From the NCBI GenBank assembly GCA_963832725.1, contig CAWHVG010000005.1, forward strand, positions 2,170,001 through 2,234,000: a stretch of DNA of 64,000 nucleotides, given 5' to 3'. The position numbers and the translations under genes were made by a program. This document shows positions 8,565 to 17,291 of this stretch, in pieces. The notes under the pieces were generated by a model that saw only the letters and a list, made by a program, of their open reading frames with translations, ran no database searches and was not told where the DNA came from. Source of the stretch: JAEZBP01 sp963832725. GTDB lineage: Bacteria; Myxococcota_A; Polyangia; Polyangiales; Sandaracinaceae. How positions within the stretch are numbered: the first letter of the stretch is position 1; each line of letters begins with the position of its first letter.

Positions 8565-9044
8565 GATCGAATCGGTCGGATCCGGCATCTCGACCCCGAC
8601 CGCTTCCGCGAGCCGGGCGAGGTCGTCGCGCACGCGGTCGAGCTCGGCCCGGCCGATCACCGCCGCGTGCTCCGCCTCGAGCTCGCTCACCACCGCGAGC
8701 CCGTCGTCAATCAGCCGGAGGCCACGGCGCGTGAAGCGGACTCGTTTGGCCCGCAAATCGTCCGGGTCCTCGAGGCGCTCCACGTAGCCGAGCGCCTCGA
8801 GCCCGTCGACGGAGCGCATCATCGCCTGCTTGGTGACCCCCGCACGCGCCGCGAGATCGGTGAGGCGCGCGCCGTCGAGCGGCAGGTGCACGACCACCTG
8901 CTTCTGGGCCGAGGTGAGCCCTTCGTGGCCCCGGGCGTGGAGCCGCTCGAGGGAGTCGCGCTCGAAGCGGGCGCTCAGCTCGAGCAGCAGCCGCCCGAGG
9001 TGCGCGCCGCGTCGCCGCGCGCGCGGGTTCTCGCCCTTCGCCAC
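8565..9044 (-). CDS. MarR-family transcriptional regulator, stop codon lost
   Basis: From GTG 9044 there are about 160 MarR-like residues. They show a winged-helix core (LTDLAARAGVTKQAMMRSVD as the recognition region), the wing with LEDPDDLRAKRV, and a C-terminal dimerisation helix. The frame then continues without a stop through the 8.26-8.56 kb debris into the cyclase frame. The natural C-terminus has therefore been lost, or an indel hides it. The start lies 5 bases after the stop of the monooxygenase gene (9050), so the two form an operon. Ligand and targets are unknown; autoregulation is plausible from direct repeats upstream of the operon. Confidence 0.65.
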
Positions 9045-9049
9045 GGGGG

Positions 9050-9358
9050 CTATGCGCCGCCGGGGCCGACGAGCTCGGCGTCGAAGTACGCGCTCTCGGG
9101 CGGCGCGGCGAGCAGCGGCCTCAGCTTTCCGCCAACATCGCGGAAGTAGTCGCTCGTTCGGTACGCCTCGAAGCTCTCGCGGTCGCGCCACTCCTCGTAG
9201 AGCAGGAACGACCCTGGCACACCCACGCCGGCGTGGAAGCCGTAACGCAAACAGCCGGCAAACTTCTCCGGGACCTCTCTGGTCTCGGCGCGGGCCTGCT
9301 CCTCGAAACGCTCGAGCGCGTCCTCGTTCACGTGCAAAGCCACTCGGATGACGAACAT
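9050..9358 (-). CDS. antibiotic biosynthesis monooxygenase (ABM) domain protein
   Basis: The 102-residue protein has the ferredoxin-like ABM layout: MFVIRVALHV as first strand, a long helix around residues 12-29, then CLRYGFHAG, FLLYEEWRDRESFEAYRTSD and a terminal helix. GGGAGGA precedes ATG 9358 at good spacing. Members include quinol monooxygenases and stress-related oxygenases that need no cofactor; the substrate here is unknown. Followed 5 bases later by the MarR gene. Confidence 0.8.
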   Translation of the reverse strand: MFVIRVALHVNEDALERFEEQARAETREVPEKFAGCLRYGFHAGVGVPGSFLLYEEWRDRESFEAYRTSDYFRDVGGKLRPLLAAPPESAYFDAELVGPGGA

Positions 9359-9403
9359 TCGGGTCCTCCCAGTCAGTCGAGGTGTTTGGCATTGGTAAGC
9401 CAT

Positions 9404-9433
9404 GCTGACCATAAAGTCAACAGCGCTGACCAT
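9404..9433 (-). promoter_or_regulatory. direct repeat, candidate MarR operator
   Basis: GCTGACCAT occurs at 9404-9412 and 9425-9433, 21 bp apart (two helical turns), upstream of the ABM-MarR operon. On the transcribed strand a TTGACT lies between them. An autoregulatory site is inferred from position and spacing only. Confidence 0.3.
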
Positions 9434-9762
9434 CGACTCTCGGCGGGAGGTCGTTCCGGGCGCCGCCGCACCTCGTCCGTGGGCAGAAGCGCCGGCCCAC
9501 ACGACGCCGGATGGGTCGTGTGTCGCCGCGTCTCCAGCGGGCTCATGACGCGACCCGTCGTGCGCTCGCGACGGACCGCCGCGCCGACGGGCGCTCGCGA
9601 CCGCCGATCGGGAGGATTCATAGCCGACCGAGCACACCGAACTCCGCGCCCGGCACCATCCGCGGCCTGCCCACTGACCTCGGACCGCGGATCCACAACA
9701 ATCTCACCTGTTTGGAAGACCTATCGGCCCCGAGCGGTGATACGGTCCGCGCCGGAGGCGGT

Positions 9763-11286
9763 ATGCGCAGACTTGCTTCGTTGTTCATCTCGGCGTTCGT
9801 TCTCGGTGCATGTGGAGGGGGAGGGGCTCCGGGCGACGCCGGAGTGGACGCGACGTCGGCAACGACGTGCCACGGCGCAGCGGACGGCACGGCCTGCGGC
9901 GACGGGCACGTCTGTGCGAACGGGTCCTGCGCGCCGAGCACGTGCGGCGACGGCATCCTCGACACGCGCAGCGAGCAATGCGACGACGGCAACGCGGTCG
10001 CGTTCGACGGCTGCGAGCCGGACTGCCAGTTCACGTGCATGGACGATCACGGCTGCAACGACGGCAACGCGTGCAACGGGACCGAGACCTGCCCGACCAG
10101 CACGCATGCCTGCGCGATGGGCACGCCGCTCGACGACGGCGCAGCGTGCTCGATGCGCGACGGCAGCTCGGGCGTGTGCGGTGGCCACACCTGCTTGATG
10201 CCCGGCTGCGGCAACGGTGTCGTCGAGACGGGGGAGGACTGCGACGACGGCAACGACGACCCGTCGGACGGCTGCACGAGGGAGTGCACGTTCACCTGCA
10301 CCGACGACGCGTCCTGTCAGGACGTCACGGTCTGCAACGGCATGGAGACCTGCGATCTGACCTCGCACACGTGCATGGCGGGCACCGCGCCGACCTGCGA
10401 CGACGGGAGCCCCTGCACGAACGACTCGTGCGACGACGTGCTCGGCTGTGTGACCAATCTGATCGACATGGACGGCGACGGCCACGCGCCGGACACCCTC
10501 GGTAGCTGCGGCGACGACTGCGACGACACACGCGCCGACGTCTACACCGGAGCTCCGGAGCTCTGCGACGGGCGCGACAACAACTGCAACGGGAGCATCG
10601 ACGAGACCGCCCCCACCTGGTACGTGGACTGCGACGGGGACGGCTACGCGACCGATGTCACCTCGTCCCGGACCAGCTGCACCGCGCCCGACGCCTCGGC
10701 AGCAGGGTGCTCACCGGGCGGTTGGACGACCATCCGGCCCGTGGACGCCTCGACCACCGACTGCGCGGAGACCGATCCCGCATTGAATCCGAGCGCCACC
10801 GAGATCCCGGGCGACGAGGTCGACCAGAACTGCGACGGGATGGAGATCTGCTACCTCGACGCGGACAACGACACGTACCGGCGGCCGGACGGGCACACCA
10901 TCACCTCCATGGATACCGACTGCCGCGACATGAACGAAGCCACCGCGTCGCAACCCGACACCGACTGCTGCGACACCGACGCGCGCGCGCAGCCGGGGCA
11001 AACCGCCTTCTACGGCTCTGCGAGGAGTGGCTGCGGTGGGTTCGACTACGACTGCGACGGAGCCGAGACTCCGCAATCTACGGCGACCGGCGCGTGCGTC
11101 TGTCCGTACTACGGCTCCAATTCGTCGGTCTATTTCACGATGCTCACGGAAGGATGGCAGTCCACCCCGCCGGGCTGCGGCCTGCCCGGGCCCTATTGGA
11201 ACCCCACCTCGTGCCCGCCGACCGTGGGACCCTCCATCTACTTTTGCCCCACGACGGGGCTAGCGCAGGTCCAGGCCTGCCGCTGA
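9763..11286 (+). CDS. Cys-rich lipoprotein with DUF4215 and MopE-type repeats
   Basis: The 507-residue protein from ATG 9763 (GGAGGCGG upstream) has a type II signal peptide with lipobox LGAC at residues 15-18. Two myxobacterial Cys-rich DUF4215 repeats follow (CGDGILDTRSEQCDDGN and CGNGVVETGEDCDDGNDD, each ending DGC-x3-C). Then come several MopE-like putative metal-binding motifs built on DxDGDG, CGDDCDD and ELCDGRDNNCNG. The protein is predicted to be surface-exposed, disulfide-rich and Ca2+-binding. Such proteins are hallmarks of Myxococcota, and their roles are mostly unknown. It appears monocistronic. Confidence 0.85.
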   Translation: MRRLASLFISAFVLGACGGGGAPGDAGVDATSATTCHGAADGTACGDGHVCANGSCAPSTCGDGILDTRSEQCDDGNAVAFDGCEPDCQFTCMDDHGCNDGNACNGTETCPTSTHACAMGTPLDDGAACSMRDGSSGVCGGHTCLMPGCGNGVVETGEDCDDGNDDPSDGCTRECTFTCTDDASCQDVTVCNGMETCDLTSHTCMAGTAPTCDDGSPCTNDSCDDVLGCVTNLIDMDGDGHAPDTLGSCGDDCDDTRADVYTGAPELCDGRDNNCNGSIDETAPTWYVDCDGDGYATDVTSSRTSCTAPDASAAGCSPGGWTTIRPVDASTTDCAETDPALNPSATEIPGDEVDQNCDGMEICYLDADNDTYRRPDGHTITSMDTDCRDMNEATASQPDTDCCDTDARAQPGQTAFYGSARSGCGGFDYDCDGAETPQSTATGACVCPYYGSNSSVYFTMLTEGWQSTPPGCGLPGPYWNPTSCPPTVGPSIYFCPTTGLAQVQACR

Positions 11287-11350
11287 CCGCCCCGTAGGCC
11301 GAGCCCGGGTGGAACATCCGAGCCCGAGTGGGTCGACACCGACGGCAGAC

Positions 11351-11920
11351 TCACCGCGCGTCACCGCCCGGTGCCAGCGTAGTTGCCGCTCTTTCCGCTC
11401 GACGGGAGTCAATTAGCGAACCGTGGTTTGCGCTGGTCCCCCGGAGGTGAAGGATCAACCGGTAGGCAATGTAGAGTTGGGCGAGGAGCATCACCGGTGC
11501 GTAGAGCACGAGCACGAACCACATCGTACCGATGTCGGAAAAGAAGACGCCGGCGTTGACGGCGGTGTAGCCGACGGATACCAAGTCGCCGATGCCCACC
11601 AGCGTAAATAGCGCGACCAGGCCGGTGGCGGCGGACCAACGATGATGCACGGCGACCGCGGCCAACAGCGCCGTCACCCCCGAAGCAAAGTCGCCCCAAG
11701 CCATGATCTGCAGCGCATCCCGCGGAACCGCCGGATCGATCTGGCCGGGGATGATGAGCGTCAGCCCCAGGTACCGAAACGCGTGCAGGATCAGCAGCGG
11801 CAGCACCGCCGAACCGAACGGCTGGGCCTTGAACCAGGGCCGCAGGTAGATCCGGTAGATCACAACGTACGTGCCGAGCGCGACCAGGACTTGGAGGTTG
11901 AGAATGACGAGGTTGGACAT
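11351..11920 (-). CDS. hypothetical multi-pass membrane protein
   Basis: The 189-residue protein has about five hydrophobic helices spanning residues 1-160 (for example LVILNLQVLVALGTYVVIY and MWFVLVLYAPVMLLAQLYI) and a short soluble tail. I do not recognise the family. Its ATG (11920) follows the stop of the DUF1772 gene by 2 bases, making it the third gene of an SDR-DUF1772-membrane protein operon. Base composition here is slightly less GC-rich than in the surroundings. Confidence 0.7.
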   Translation of the reverse strand: MSNLVILNLQVLVALGTYVVIYRIYLRPWFKAQPFGSAVLPLLILHAFRYLGLTLIIPGQIDPAVPRDALQIMAWGDFASGVTALLAAVAVHHRWSAATGLVALFTLVGIGDLVSVGYTAVNAGVFFSDIGTMWFVLVLYAPVMLLAQLYIAYRLILHLRGTSANHGSLIDSRRAERAATTLAPGGDAR

Positions 11921-11922
11921 GC

Positions 11923-12411
11923 TCAGACTCTCTCGTGGCTTTCCTTGCGCTCAAAGATAGCGCGAAGCGCGAGTAGGGGGATGCCGATGGACAAGATCAT
12001 CCTCGGGACATGAGCGATCAGCCAATACAGTCGCGCCGCTGCGGCTTGCTCAGACGTGTAAAACGCGTCGCGCAGGCGCAGGTTTTCGGGCATGTGGTAG
12101 CCCAGGGTGATGAGCGAGGTGGCGACGTACAACGCGATGGCGATCAGCCAGAGACGTTTGAGCTTTGGCTGACCCCAGTCGAGGCGGGCCGAGAGGATAA
12201 GGCCGACTAGAGTCAGCAGGAACAGCGGCATGATCGTGTAGAGGAACGTGGTGAACTGCGGCCAGAAACCGTGCATGAAGACGAGCGGATCGAGGCTCAT
12301 CCAGTACGCGCCCATGGAGAGTCCGATGAATAGGTTGCCTCCGGAGAACGCGGCGGAGACGACGACGGCGAGGGCGTTGACGCGGCGGCGGTATGGGTCC
12401 GAGTGAGTCAT
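11923..12411 (-). CDS. DUF1772 / anthrone-oxygenase-like membrane protein
   Basis: This 162-residue four-helix membrane protein shows the DUF1772 pattern: an N-terminal helix with AAFSGGNLFIGLSMGAYW, a WPQF loop, two central helices, and a C-terminal W-x(4)-R-type segment. The family includes fungal anthrone oxygenases and many uncharacterised bacterial proteins; activity here is unknown. Its start overlaps the SDR stop as ATGA (12411-12408), so translation is coupled. Confidence 0.65.
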   Translation of the reverse strand: MTHSDPYRRRVNALAVVVSAAFSGGNLFIGLSMGAYWMSLDPLVFMHGFWPQFTTFLYTIMPLFLLTLVGLILSARLDWGQPKLKRLWLIAIALYVATSLITLGYHMPENLRLRDAFYTSEQAAAARLYWLIAHVPRMILSIGIPLLALRAIFERKESHERV

Positions 12412-13141
12412 GTTGTTTTGTTCATCTGGCGGAAGGCGACTGTGGGCAACAGGCGGGCCATCCACTTCAGGGGCGTCGAGACTCCCGGCGCGATCTCGAC
12501 CTTGCCGCGCCGCAGGCCACGCATCAGCGCGGCGGCGAGCTGCTCAGGCGGCATGCGGGGGAACGGGGTGTCGATCCCTTGGGCCAGGGGCGTGTCCACG
12601 ACCGGGGGCAGCAGCTCGACGACGCGGACCGAAGTGCCCCGGAGCTGTTCACGGAGACACTCGGTGTAGGCGTGCACGAAGGCCTTCGCCGCGCTGTAGA
12701 CCGGGCCTTGGCGAACGGGACGTACGCGATACCGGAGCTGACGTTGATGATCGTCGTGTCGCGCTCGAGCAGCGCCGGGAGGAAGTGGTGGATCATCCGG
12801 ATCGGGCCGATGGCGTCGATGGCGACTTCTTTGATTTGCTCTTCGAGCGGGTAACCATCGAGGATGTCGAAGAAGGCCATGACGCCGGCGTTGTTGACCA
12901 GAACGTCGGCCCCGCCCGCGGCGTCCACCTTCTCCTTCAGGGCGATCACCTGATCGTCGACCGTCACGTCACACACCACCGGAACGAGCCCCGGATGACC
13001 CGCGGCCGCTTCTTGCAGCGCTTTCGCCCTGCGCCCGGTTATGAATACGCTCGCCCCACCCTTCGCGAAGGCATGCGCCAGCGCGAGACCGATGCCCGAG
13101 CTCCCGCCCGTGACGATCACCCGTTTATCCTCGAAGTCCAT
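12408..13141 (-). CDS. short-chain dehydrogenase/reductase, frameshifted near 12704
   Basis: The protein from ATG 13141 has the NAD(P)-binding TGGSSGIG motif near residue 12, NNAGVMAFF (NAG motif) and INVSSGIAY carrying the catalytic Ser region. The frame then breaks; inserting one C in GGCCCGG restores PVYSAAKAFVHAYTE, the catalytic YxxxK, and the rest of the fold in the frame ending at 12408. A one-base deletion in a G/C run therefore removes the active site unless it is a sequencing error. It is the first gene of an operon with two membrane proteins, divergent from the HxlR regulator. Substrate unknown. Confidence 0.75.
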
Positions 13142-13172
13142 GTCGCAGCGCTCCTGGCGTCGGGGTGAACTA

Positions 13173-13217
13173 ACTTGCAGTCCGCAAGCTACCCTGGTCA
13201 CTTGCTCGATGCAAGCT
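13173..13217. promoter_or_regulatory. two palindromic operators of the HxlR-type regulator
   Basis: ACTTGCAGTCCGCAAGCT (13173-13190) and ACTTGCTCGATGCAAGCT (13200-13217) share the inverted repeat A-CTTGC-N5-GCAAG-CT while their five central bases differ completely. They lie 27 bp centre to centre between the divergent SDR and HxlR starts, and are therefore very likely the regulator's binding sites for both promoters. Binding is inferred. Confidence 0.7.
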
Positions 13218-13228
13218 ACATTCCCACG

Positions 13229-13648
13229 ATGACAGGTAGTCCGCGCATGCAGTGCCCGATCGCCGCCTCGCTCGACTTGCTCGGCGATCGGTGGACGCTC
13301 GTGGTCGTGCGCGATCTGCTCCTGGGCCACCGCTACGCGTTTTCGGAGATCGGTGCCGACGAGGGGATCGCGACCAACATCCTCCAGAACCGGCTGGATC
13401 GGCTCACCGAAGCCGGGGTCGTCGAGCGCCGGCCCCACGCCACCGACAAACGCCGGCGGCTCTACCTGCCCACCGAGCGAGCCATCGAGCTGTTGCCGGT
13501 GCTGGTCGACCTGGTCGTCTGGGGCGATGCGCACACCGACGCCAAGTCCCAGCACGAGACAGCGCTGGCCATCGGACGGGATCGCGACGGCGTGCTAAAA
13601 AATCTCGAGGCGGGCGTACGCAAAAGCATCGCCGAGGCGACCGCCTGA
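13229..13648 (+). CDS. HxlR-family winged-helix transcriptional regulator
   Basis: The 139-residue protein from ATG 13229 (ATG 13247 is an alternative) shows the HxlR signature CPIAASLDLLGDRWTLVVVRDL, split by the DNA-binding helix pair FSEIGADEGIATNILQNRL, and the wing HATDKRRRLYLP. The first Cys is the residue that senses oxidants or electrophiles in several relatives. It is divergent from the SDR operon, which it presumably controls through the two palindromes in between. The start further upstream at 13175 would overlap those operators and is rejected. Confidence 0.85.
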   Translation: MTGSPRMQCPIAASLDLLGDRWTLVVVRDLLLGHRYAFSEIGADEGIATNILQNRLDRLTEAGVVERRPHATDKRRRLYLPTERAIELLPVLVDLVVWGDAHTDAKSQHETALAIGRDRDGVLKNLEAGVRKSIAEATA

Positions 13649-13661
13649 CACCCGCACGATT

Positions 13662-13703
13662 GGGGACCGTTCGAAGCTTGGTTGAGAGCTTCGAGCCGTC
13701 CCC
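13662..13703. terminator. hairpin between convergent HxlR and 2-oxoacid dehydrogenase operons
   Basis: The arms GGGGACCGTTCGAAGCT and AGCTTCGAGCCGTCCCC can pair over 17 positions with two mismatches around an 8-base loop. The hairpin lies between the HxlR stop (13648) and the E2 stop (13798), the expected place for a bidirectional terminator. No clear T-tract follows. Confidence 0.5.
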
Positions 13704-13797
13704 TGGCTCCCGTCTCACGACATCGAATCGGCGCGCTCGTTCAGCAGCAACGGTCTACCCGGCGATCTCGCCGGTCCGCTCGAACGAGCTGCTCGGA

Positions 13798-15216
13798 TCA
13801 GGCCATCTCGAGGAAGAGCCGGTCCGGATCCTCGAGGTAGCCGATCACGTCGTAGGCGAACGCGGCGCCGATGTGACCGTCGACGATGCGGTGGTCGAAC
13901 GAGAGGCTGAGGAGCATGACCTCGCCGATCTCGATCGATCCGTCGCGCACCACCGGCTTCTGCTTGATCTGGTGGATGCCGAGGATGCCCACCTCGGGGA
14001 AGTTCAGGATCGGCGTCGCGAAGAGGCCGCCCTGCTTGCCGAGGCTGGTGATGGTGAAGGTCGAGCCGCTCAGATCCGCCGGCGCGATCTTGCCTTCCTT
14101 GGCGGCGGCACCGAGGCGCGCGATCTCGCGGGCGACGTCGAGGATGCTGCGGCGATCGGCGTCCTTCACCACCGGCACCATCAGCCCCAGGTCGGTCGAG
14201 GTGGCGATGCCGATGTGGTAGTAGCGCCGCGTCACCAGCTCGTTGGTGCTCTCGTCGAGCGCGCTGTTGAGGACGGGGTGCTTCTTCAGCGCCGCCACCA
14301 CCGCCTTCACGATGAAGGGCAGGAAGGTGAGCTTGACGCCCGCCGCGTCGGCCTGCGGCTTGAGCCGCGCGCGAAGCGCCTGGAGCTGCCCGACGTCGCA
14401 CTCTTCGACAAAGGTGAAGTGGGCCGCGGTGTTCTTCGCCGTCTGCATCCGCTCGGCGATCTTCCGGCGGACGCCGACGAAGGGCGTGCGCTCCTCGAGC
14501 GCGCTCTCGGCCGCGTCGGGCGCCCGGATCGACACCGGCTGGCGAGCGGGAGCCTCGCGCTTGGCCGGCGCCGGCTCGGGCGCGCGGACGAAGCCCGGCG
14601 TGGTGGCCTGCCCGTCGCCCCGCTTGGCGAACGAGCGGACGTCGTCCTTGGTCACGCGGCCGCCCGGACCGCTCGGCGGAACCTGGCGCAGGTCGACGTC
14701 GAGATCGCGGGCCAGTTTGCGGGTCGCCGGCGTGGCCAGCGGCTTGGCGGTGAAGTGCTCGGACGCGCTCGCGGCGGCGCCGCCCGGACGCTTCAAGTAG
14801 GCCGTGCCGGGCAGCGTCTCCTTGATGTCGCCGACCGCGGTGGCGGCCGGGCCCTCGCTCGCCTTCGCGGGAGCGGGCGCCTTCGCAGGAGCAGGAGCCG
14901 GAGCCGCGGCGGCCACGGGCTCGGGCGCAGGCGGCGGAGCGACGTGCTTCTTGGTCTCGGTGGACGCAGCGGCACCGTTGGTGTCGAGCGTCACGATCAC
15001 CGAGCCGACCGGCACCACGTCGCCGACGTCGGCGCGGAGCTCTCCCACGGTGCCCGTCTTGGGCGCGCCGATCGTGACCGTCGCCTTGTCGGTCATGACC
15101 TCGACCATCGGATCGTCCTCGCGGACGGATTGGCCGGGCTCGACGTGCCAGGCGACGATCTCGCCCTCCATCACGCCTTCGCCGATGTCGGGGAGCTTGA
15201 AGTCGAAAGACGCCAT
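13798..15216 (-). CDS. bkdB: dihydrolipoamide acyltransferase (E2) of a branched-chain-type 2-oxoacid dehydrogenase
   Basis: The 472-residue protein has a lipoyl domain with modified Lys44 (VMTDKATVTIG), an Ala/Pro-rich linker with a polar insert, a peripheral-subunit-binding domain (about residues 165-205, ATPATRKLARDLDVDL), a second linker and the acyltransferase domain ending in SFDHRIVDG (His442, Asp446 catalytic). It transfers the acyl group from E1 to CoA. It is the last gene of the lipA-E1alpha-E1beta-E2 operon; no E3 (lpd) is present in the window. Assignment to the branched-chain rather than the pyruvate complex is inferred from the split two-gene E1 and the domain style. Confidence 0.85.
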   Translation of the reverse strand: MASFDFKLPDIGEGVMEGEIVAWHVEPGQSVREDDPMVEVMTDKATVTIGAPKTGTVGELRADVGDVVPVGSVIVTLDTNGAAASTETKKHVAPPPAPEPVAAAAPAPAPAKAPAPAKASEGPAATAVGDIKETLPGTAYLKRPGGAAASASEHFTAKPLATPATRKLARDLDVDLRQVPPSGPGGRVTKDDVRSFAKRGDGQATTPGFVRAPEPAPAKREAPARQPVSIRAPDAAESALEERTPFVGVRRKIAERMQTAKNTAAHFTFVEECDVGQLQALRARLKPQADAAGVKLTFLPFIVKAVVAALKKHPVLNSALDESTNELVTRRYYHIGIATSTDLGLMVPVVKDADRRSILDVAREIARLGAAAKEGKIAPADLSGSTFTITSLGKQGGLFATPILNFPEVGILGIHQIKQKPVVRDGSIEIGEVMLLSLSFDHRIVDGHIGAAFAYDVIGYLEDPDRLFLEMA

Positions 15217-15263
15217 GCGTGCGCTGCCTCGATGAAGAGAAGGGGGTTGCTCGAGCCCGAGCT

Positions 15264-16238
15264 TCAGTAGGTGGCCGTCTCCCGCAGCGCGGGGACGATG
15301 CGGTGCGCGAGCGGAAGGTACTCGTTCTCGAGCGTGTAGGGGAACGGGGTATCCCAGCCGGTCACCCGCGCCGGCGGCGCCTCGAAGCGGAGGAACGCCT
15401 TCTCCGTCACGGCCTGCATGACCTCGGCCCCGAACCCGCAGGTCTTGGGCGCCTCGTGGACCACCACCAGCCGGCCGGTCTTCTCGACGCTGGCCACGAT
15501 GGTGTCGAGATCGAGCGGCCAGAGCGTCCTCAGATCGATCACCTCGCAGTCGATCCCGTCCTCGGCGACGCTCTCGGCCGCGCTCAGCGCCTCGTAGACC
15601 ATCGCGCCCCAGGACACGAGCGTGACGCCCTCGCCCTCGCGGACGATCGACGCCGAGCCGATCGGCACCTCGTAGTCCTCCTCCGGCACGTCCATCTTCA
15701 CCGCGCGGTAGACGCGCTTGGGCTCGAGGAAGAGGACCGGATCGTCGTCGCGGATGGCGCTGAGCAGGAGGCCCTTCGCGTCGTAGGGATTCGAGGGGCA
15801 GACGACCTTGAGGCCCGCCGTGTGGATGAAGAGCGCCTCGGGCGACTGCGAGTGGTAGAGGCCGCCGCGGATGCCGCCGCCGACAGGCGTGCGGATCACC
15901 ATCGGGCAGCCGTACTCGCCGCCCGAGCGCCAGCGCATCTTCGCCGCCTCGCTGACGATCTGATCGAACGCGGGATAGATGAAGTCGGAGAACTGGATCT
16001 CCGGCACGGGGCGCATGCCGTAGAGCGCCATCCCGATCGCGGTGCCGATGATGCCGCCCTCGGCGAGCGGCGTGTCGATCACGCGGTCCTCGCCGAACTC
16101 CTCGTGGAGCCCGGCCGTCACGCGGAAGACGCCGCCGAACTTGCCCACGTCCTCGCCGAGCACCACCACGCGCTCGTCGTTGCGCATCTCGCTGCGGAGC
16201 GCGTCGTTGATCGCCTGCACCATGTTCTGCTGGGCCAT
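15264..16238 (-). CDS. bkdA2: 2-oxoacid dehydrogenase E1 component, beta subunit
   Basis: The 324-residue protein is of normal family length, with conserved VVVLGEDVGKFGGVFRVT, DTPLAEGGIIGTAIGMA, PEIQFSDFIYPAFDQIVSEA and HSQSPEALFIHTAGL blocks. The C-terminal transketolase domain contains DLRTLWPLD and a VHEAPKTCGFGAEV segment. It pairs with the alpha subunit to form the thiamine-diphosphate enzyme and contributes the Glu (in LAEGGIIG) that activates the cofactor. All expected blocks are intact, unlike in the alpha subunit. Spacing to the E2 gene is about 47 bp. Confidence 0.88.
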   Translation of the reverse strand: MAQQNMVQAINDALRSEMRNDERVVVLGEDVGKFGGVFRVTAGLHEEFGEDRVIDTPLAEGGIIGTAIGMALYGMRPVPEIQFSDFIYPAFDQIVSEAAKMRWRSGGEYGCPMVIRTPVGGGIRGGLYHSQSPEALFIHTAGLKVVCPSNPYDAKGLLLSAIRDDDPVLFLEPKRVYRAVKMDVPEEDYEVPIGSASIVREGEGVTLVSWGAMVYEALSAAESVAEDGIDCEVIDLRTLWPLDLDTIVASVEKTGRLVVVHEAPKTCGFGAEVMQAVTEKAFLRFEAPPARVTGWDTPFPYTLENEYLPLAHRIVPALRETATY

Positions 16239-16295
16239 CGTCTGGACTCCCTGGGGGTGAGAAATTCCCCTCGGTGAAAGAAAGCCTCGCCTCGA

Positions 16296-17291
16296 TCAGC
16301 GCCCGGCCGTGATGGCGCTGCGCTCCGCCTCGAGCTCGGGCGTCGTGGTCGCGAAGACGTCGTCGACCAGCGTCCGCGCCGGCGGCGTGCCGGCCCGGCC
16401 GGCGGCGTCGATCGCGCTCGCGAGCTCCTCCTCGACGCGCGCCACCAGCGCACGCTCCTCGTCTTCGTCCCACGCGTTCATCCGCACGAGATGCTCTCGC
16501 GCTCGGGCCAGCGCGTCGTCGGGCCCGCCGATGGCGAGATCGAGGACGCTCGCCTGTCCGTCCAGCGCCCGATCCACCGCGTCGGTGATCGCGCTGACCA
16601 CCGCCAGCACGTCGCTTCCGTCGACCCGCACCGCCGGCAGCCCGTACGCGATCGCATGGTCGGCCGCGCTCGCCTCGCCTTCGCGAGTGCGGCAGACGAA
16701 GAGGGTCGGCGCGCGCATCACGCCGGCGAAGTTCAAGCCGGTGTGGAAGTCGGCGGCGTCGATCTCGCCGGCGTCGAAGTAGGCGGCGGCCACGCGATCC
16801 TCGCCTCGACGGCGCGCGGCCCACGCGTAGCCGACCGCGTGCGGGAGGTGGGTCGCCGCCGGCGCGCTGACCGACGCGATGTGCTGGTCGCGGGCGCTGA
16901 AACCGCCCGGCATGTCGCGGCCCTTGAGCGGATCACTCGCGCTGCCGAAGACGCGATGCGCCAGCACCGAGATCGGCATCCCGCGGAAGAGCGCCGCGCC
17001 GAAGTCGCCGATGGTCGGGAAGATCCAGTCCTGCTCGCGCAGCGCGAAGGTGGCGCCGATCACCGCGGCCTCGCTGCCGCGCCGGTGCGGGAAGAAGCCG
17101 ATGCGGCCGCTCTCGGCCAGCTTCTCGAAGCGCTCGGCCACCACGCGGGTGCGCTGCATGGCGCGGTAGAGAGCGACGACGCGCTCGCGCTCGAGGCCGG
17201 GATCCCGGTCGGGATCGGCGCTGCCGTCGGCGCGCAGGACGGACACCACGTCCGCGGCGCGGGCACGCTCGTCGAGAGGCTGCATCTCCAT
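16296..17291 (-). CDS. bkdA1: 2-oxoacid dehydrogenase E1 component, alpha subunit, atypical cofactor motif
   Basis: The 331-residue protein aligns by eye through GFFPHRRGSEAAVIGA, DWIFPTIGDFGAAL, KGRDMPGG and PHAVGYAWAAR with E1 alpha subunits. The thiamine-diphosphate/Mg motif (normally GDG ... about 25 residues ... NN) is replaced: residues 173-175 are Asp-Ala-Gly in YFDAGEIDAADFHTGLNFAG, and the NN position reads CRTREGEA. It is also shorter than the usual 360-410 residues. Its ATG overlaps the lipA stop (TAATG), so the two are coupled. It may be catalytically changed or may rely on another alpha subunit. Confidence 0.8.
   Translation of the reverse strand: MEMQPLDERARAADVVSVLRADGSADPDRDPGLERERVVALYRAMQRTRVVAERFEKLAESGRIGFFPHRRGSEAAVIGATFALREQDWIFPTIGDFGAALFRGMPISVLAHRVFGSASDPLKGRDMPGGFSARDQHIASVSAPAATHLPHAVGYAWAARRRGEDRVAAAYFDAGEIDAADFHTGLNFAGVMRAPTLFVCRTREGEASAADHAIAYGLPAVRVDGSDVLAVVSAITDAVDRALDGQASVLDLAIGGPDDALARAREHLVRMNAWDEDEERALVARVEEELASAIDAAGRAGTPPARTLVDDVFATTTPELEAERSAITAGR

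Noticed and set aside
6417..9149. 910-residue plus-strand ORF
   Set aside because: It is the antisense shadow of the cyclase and MarR genes; no motif is visible.
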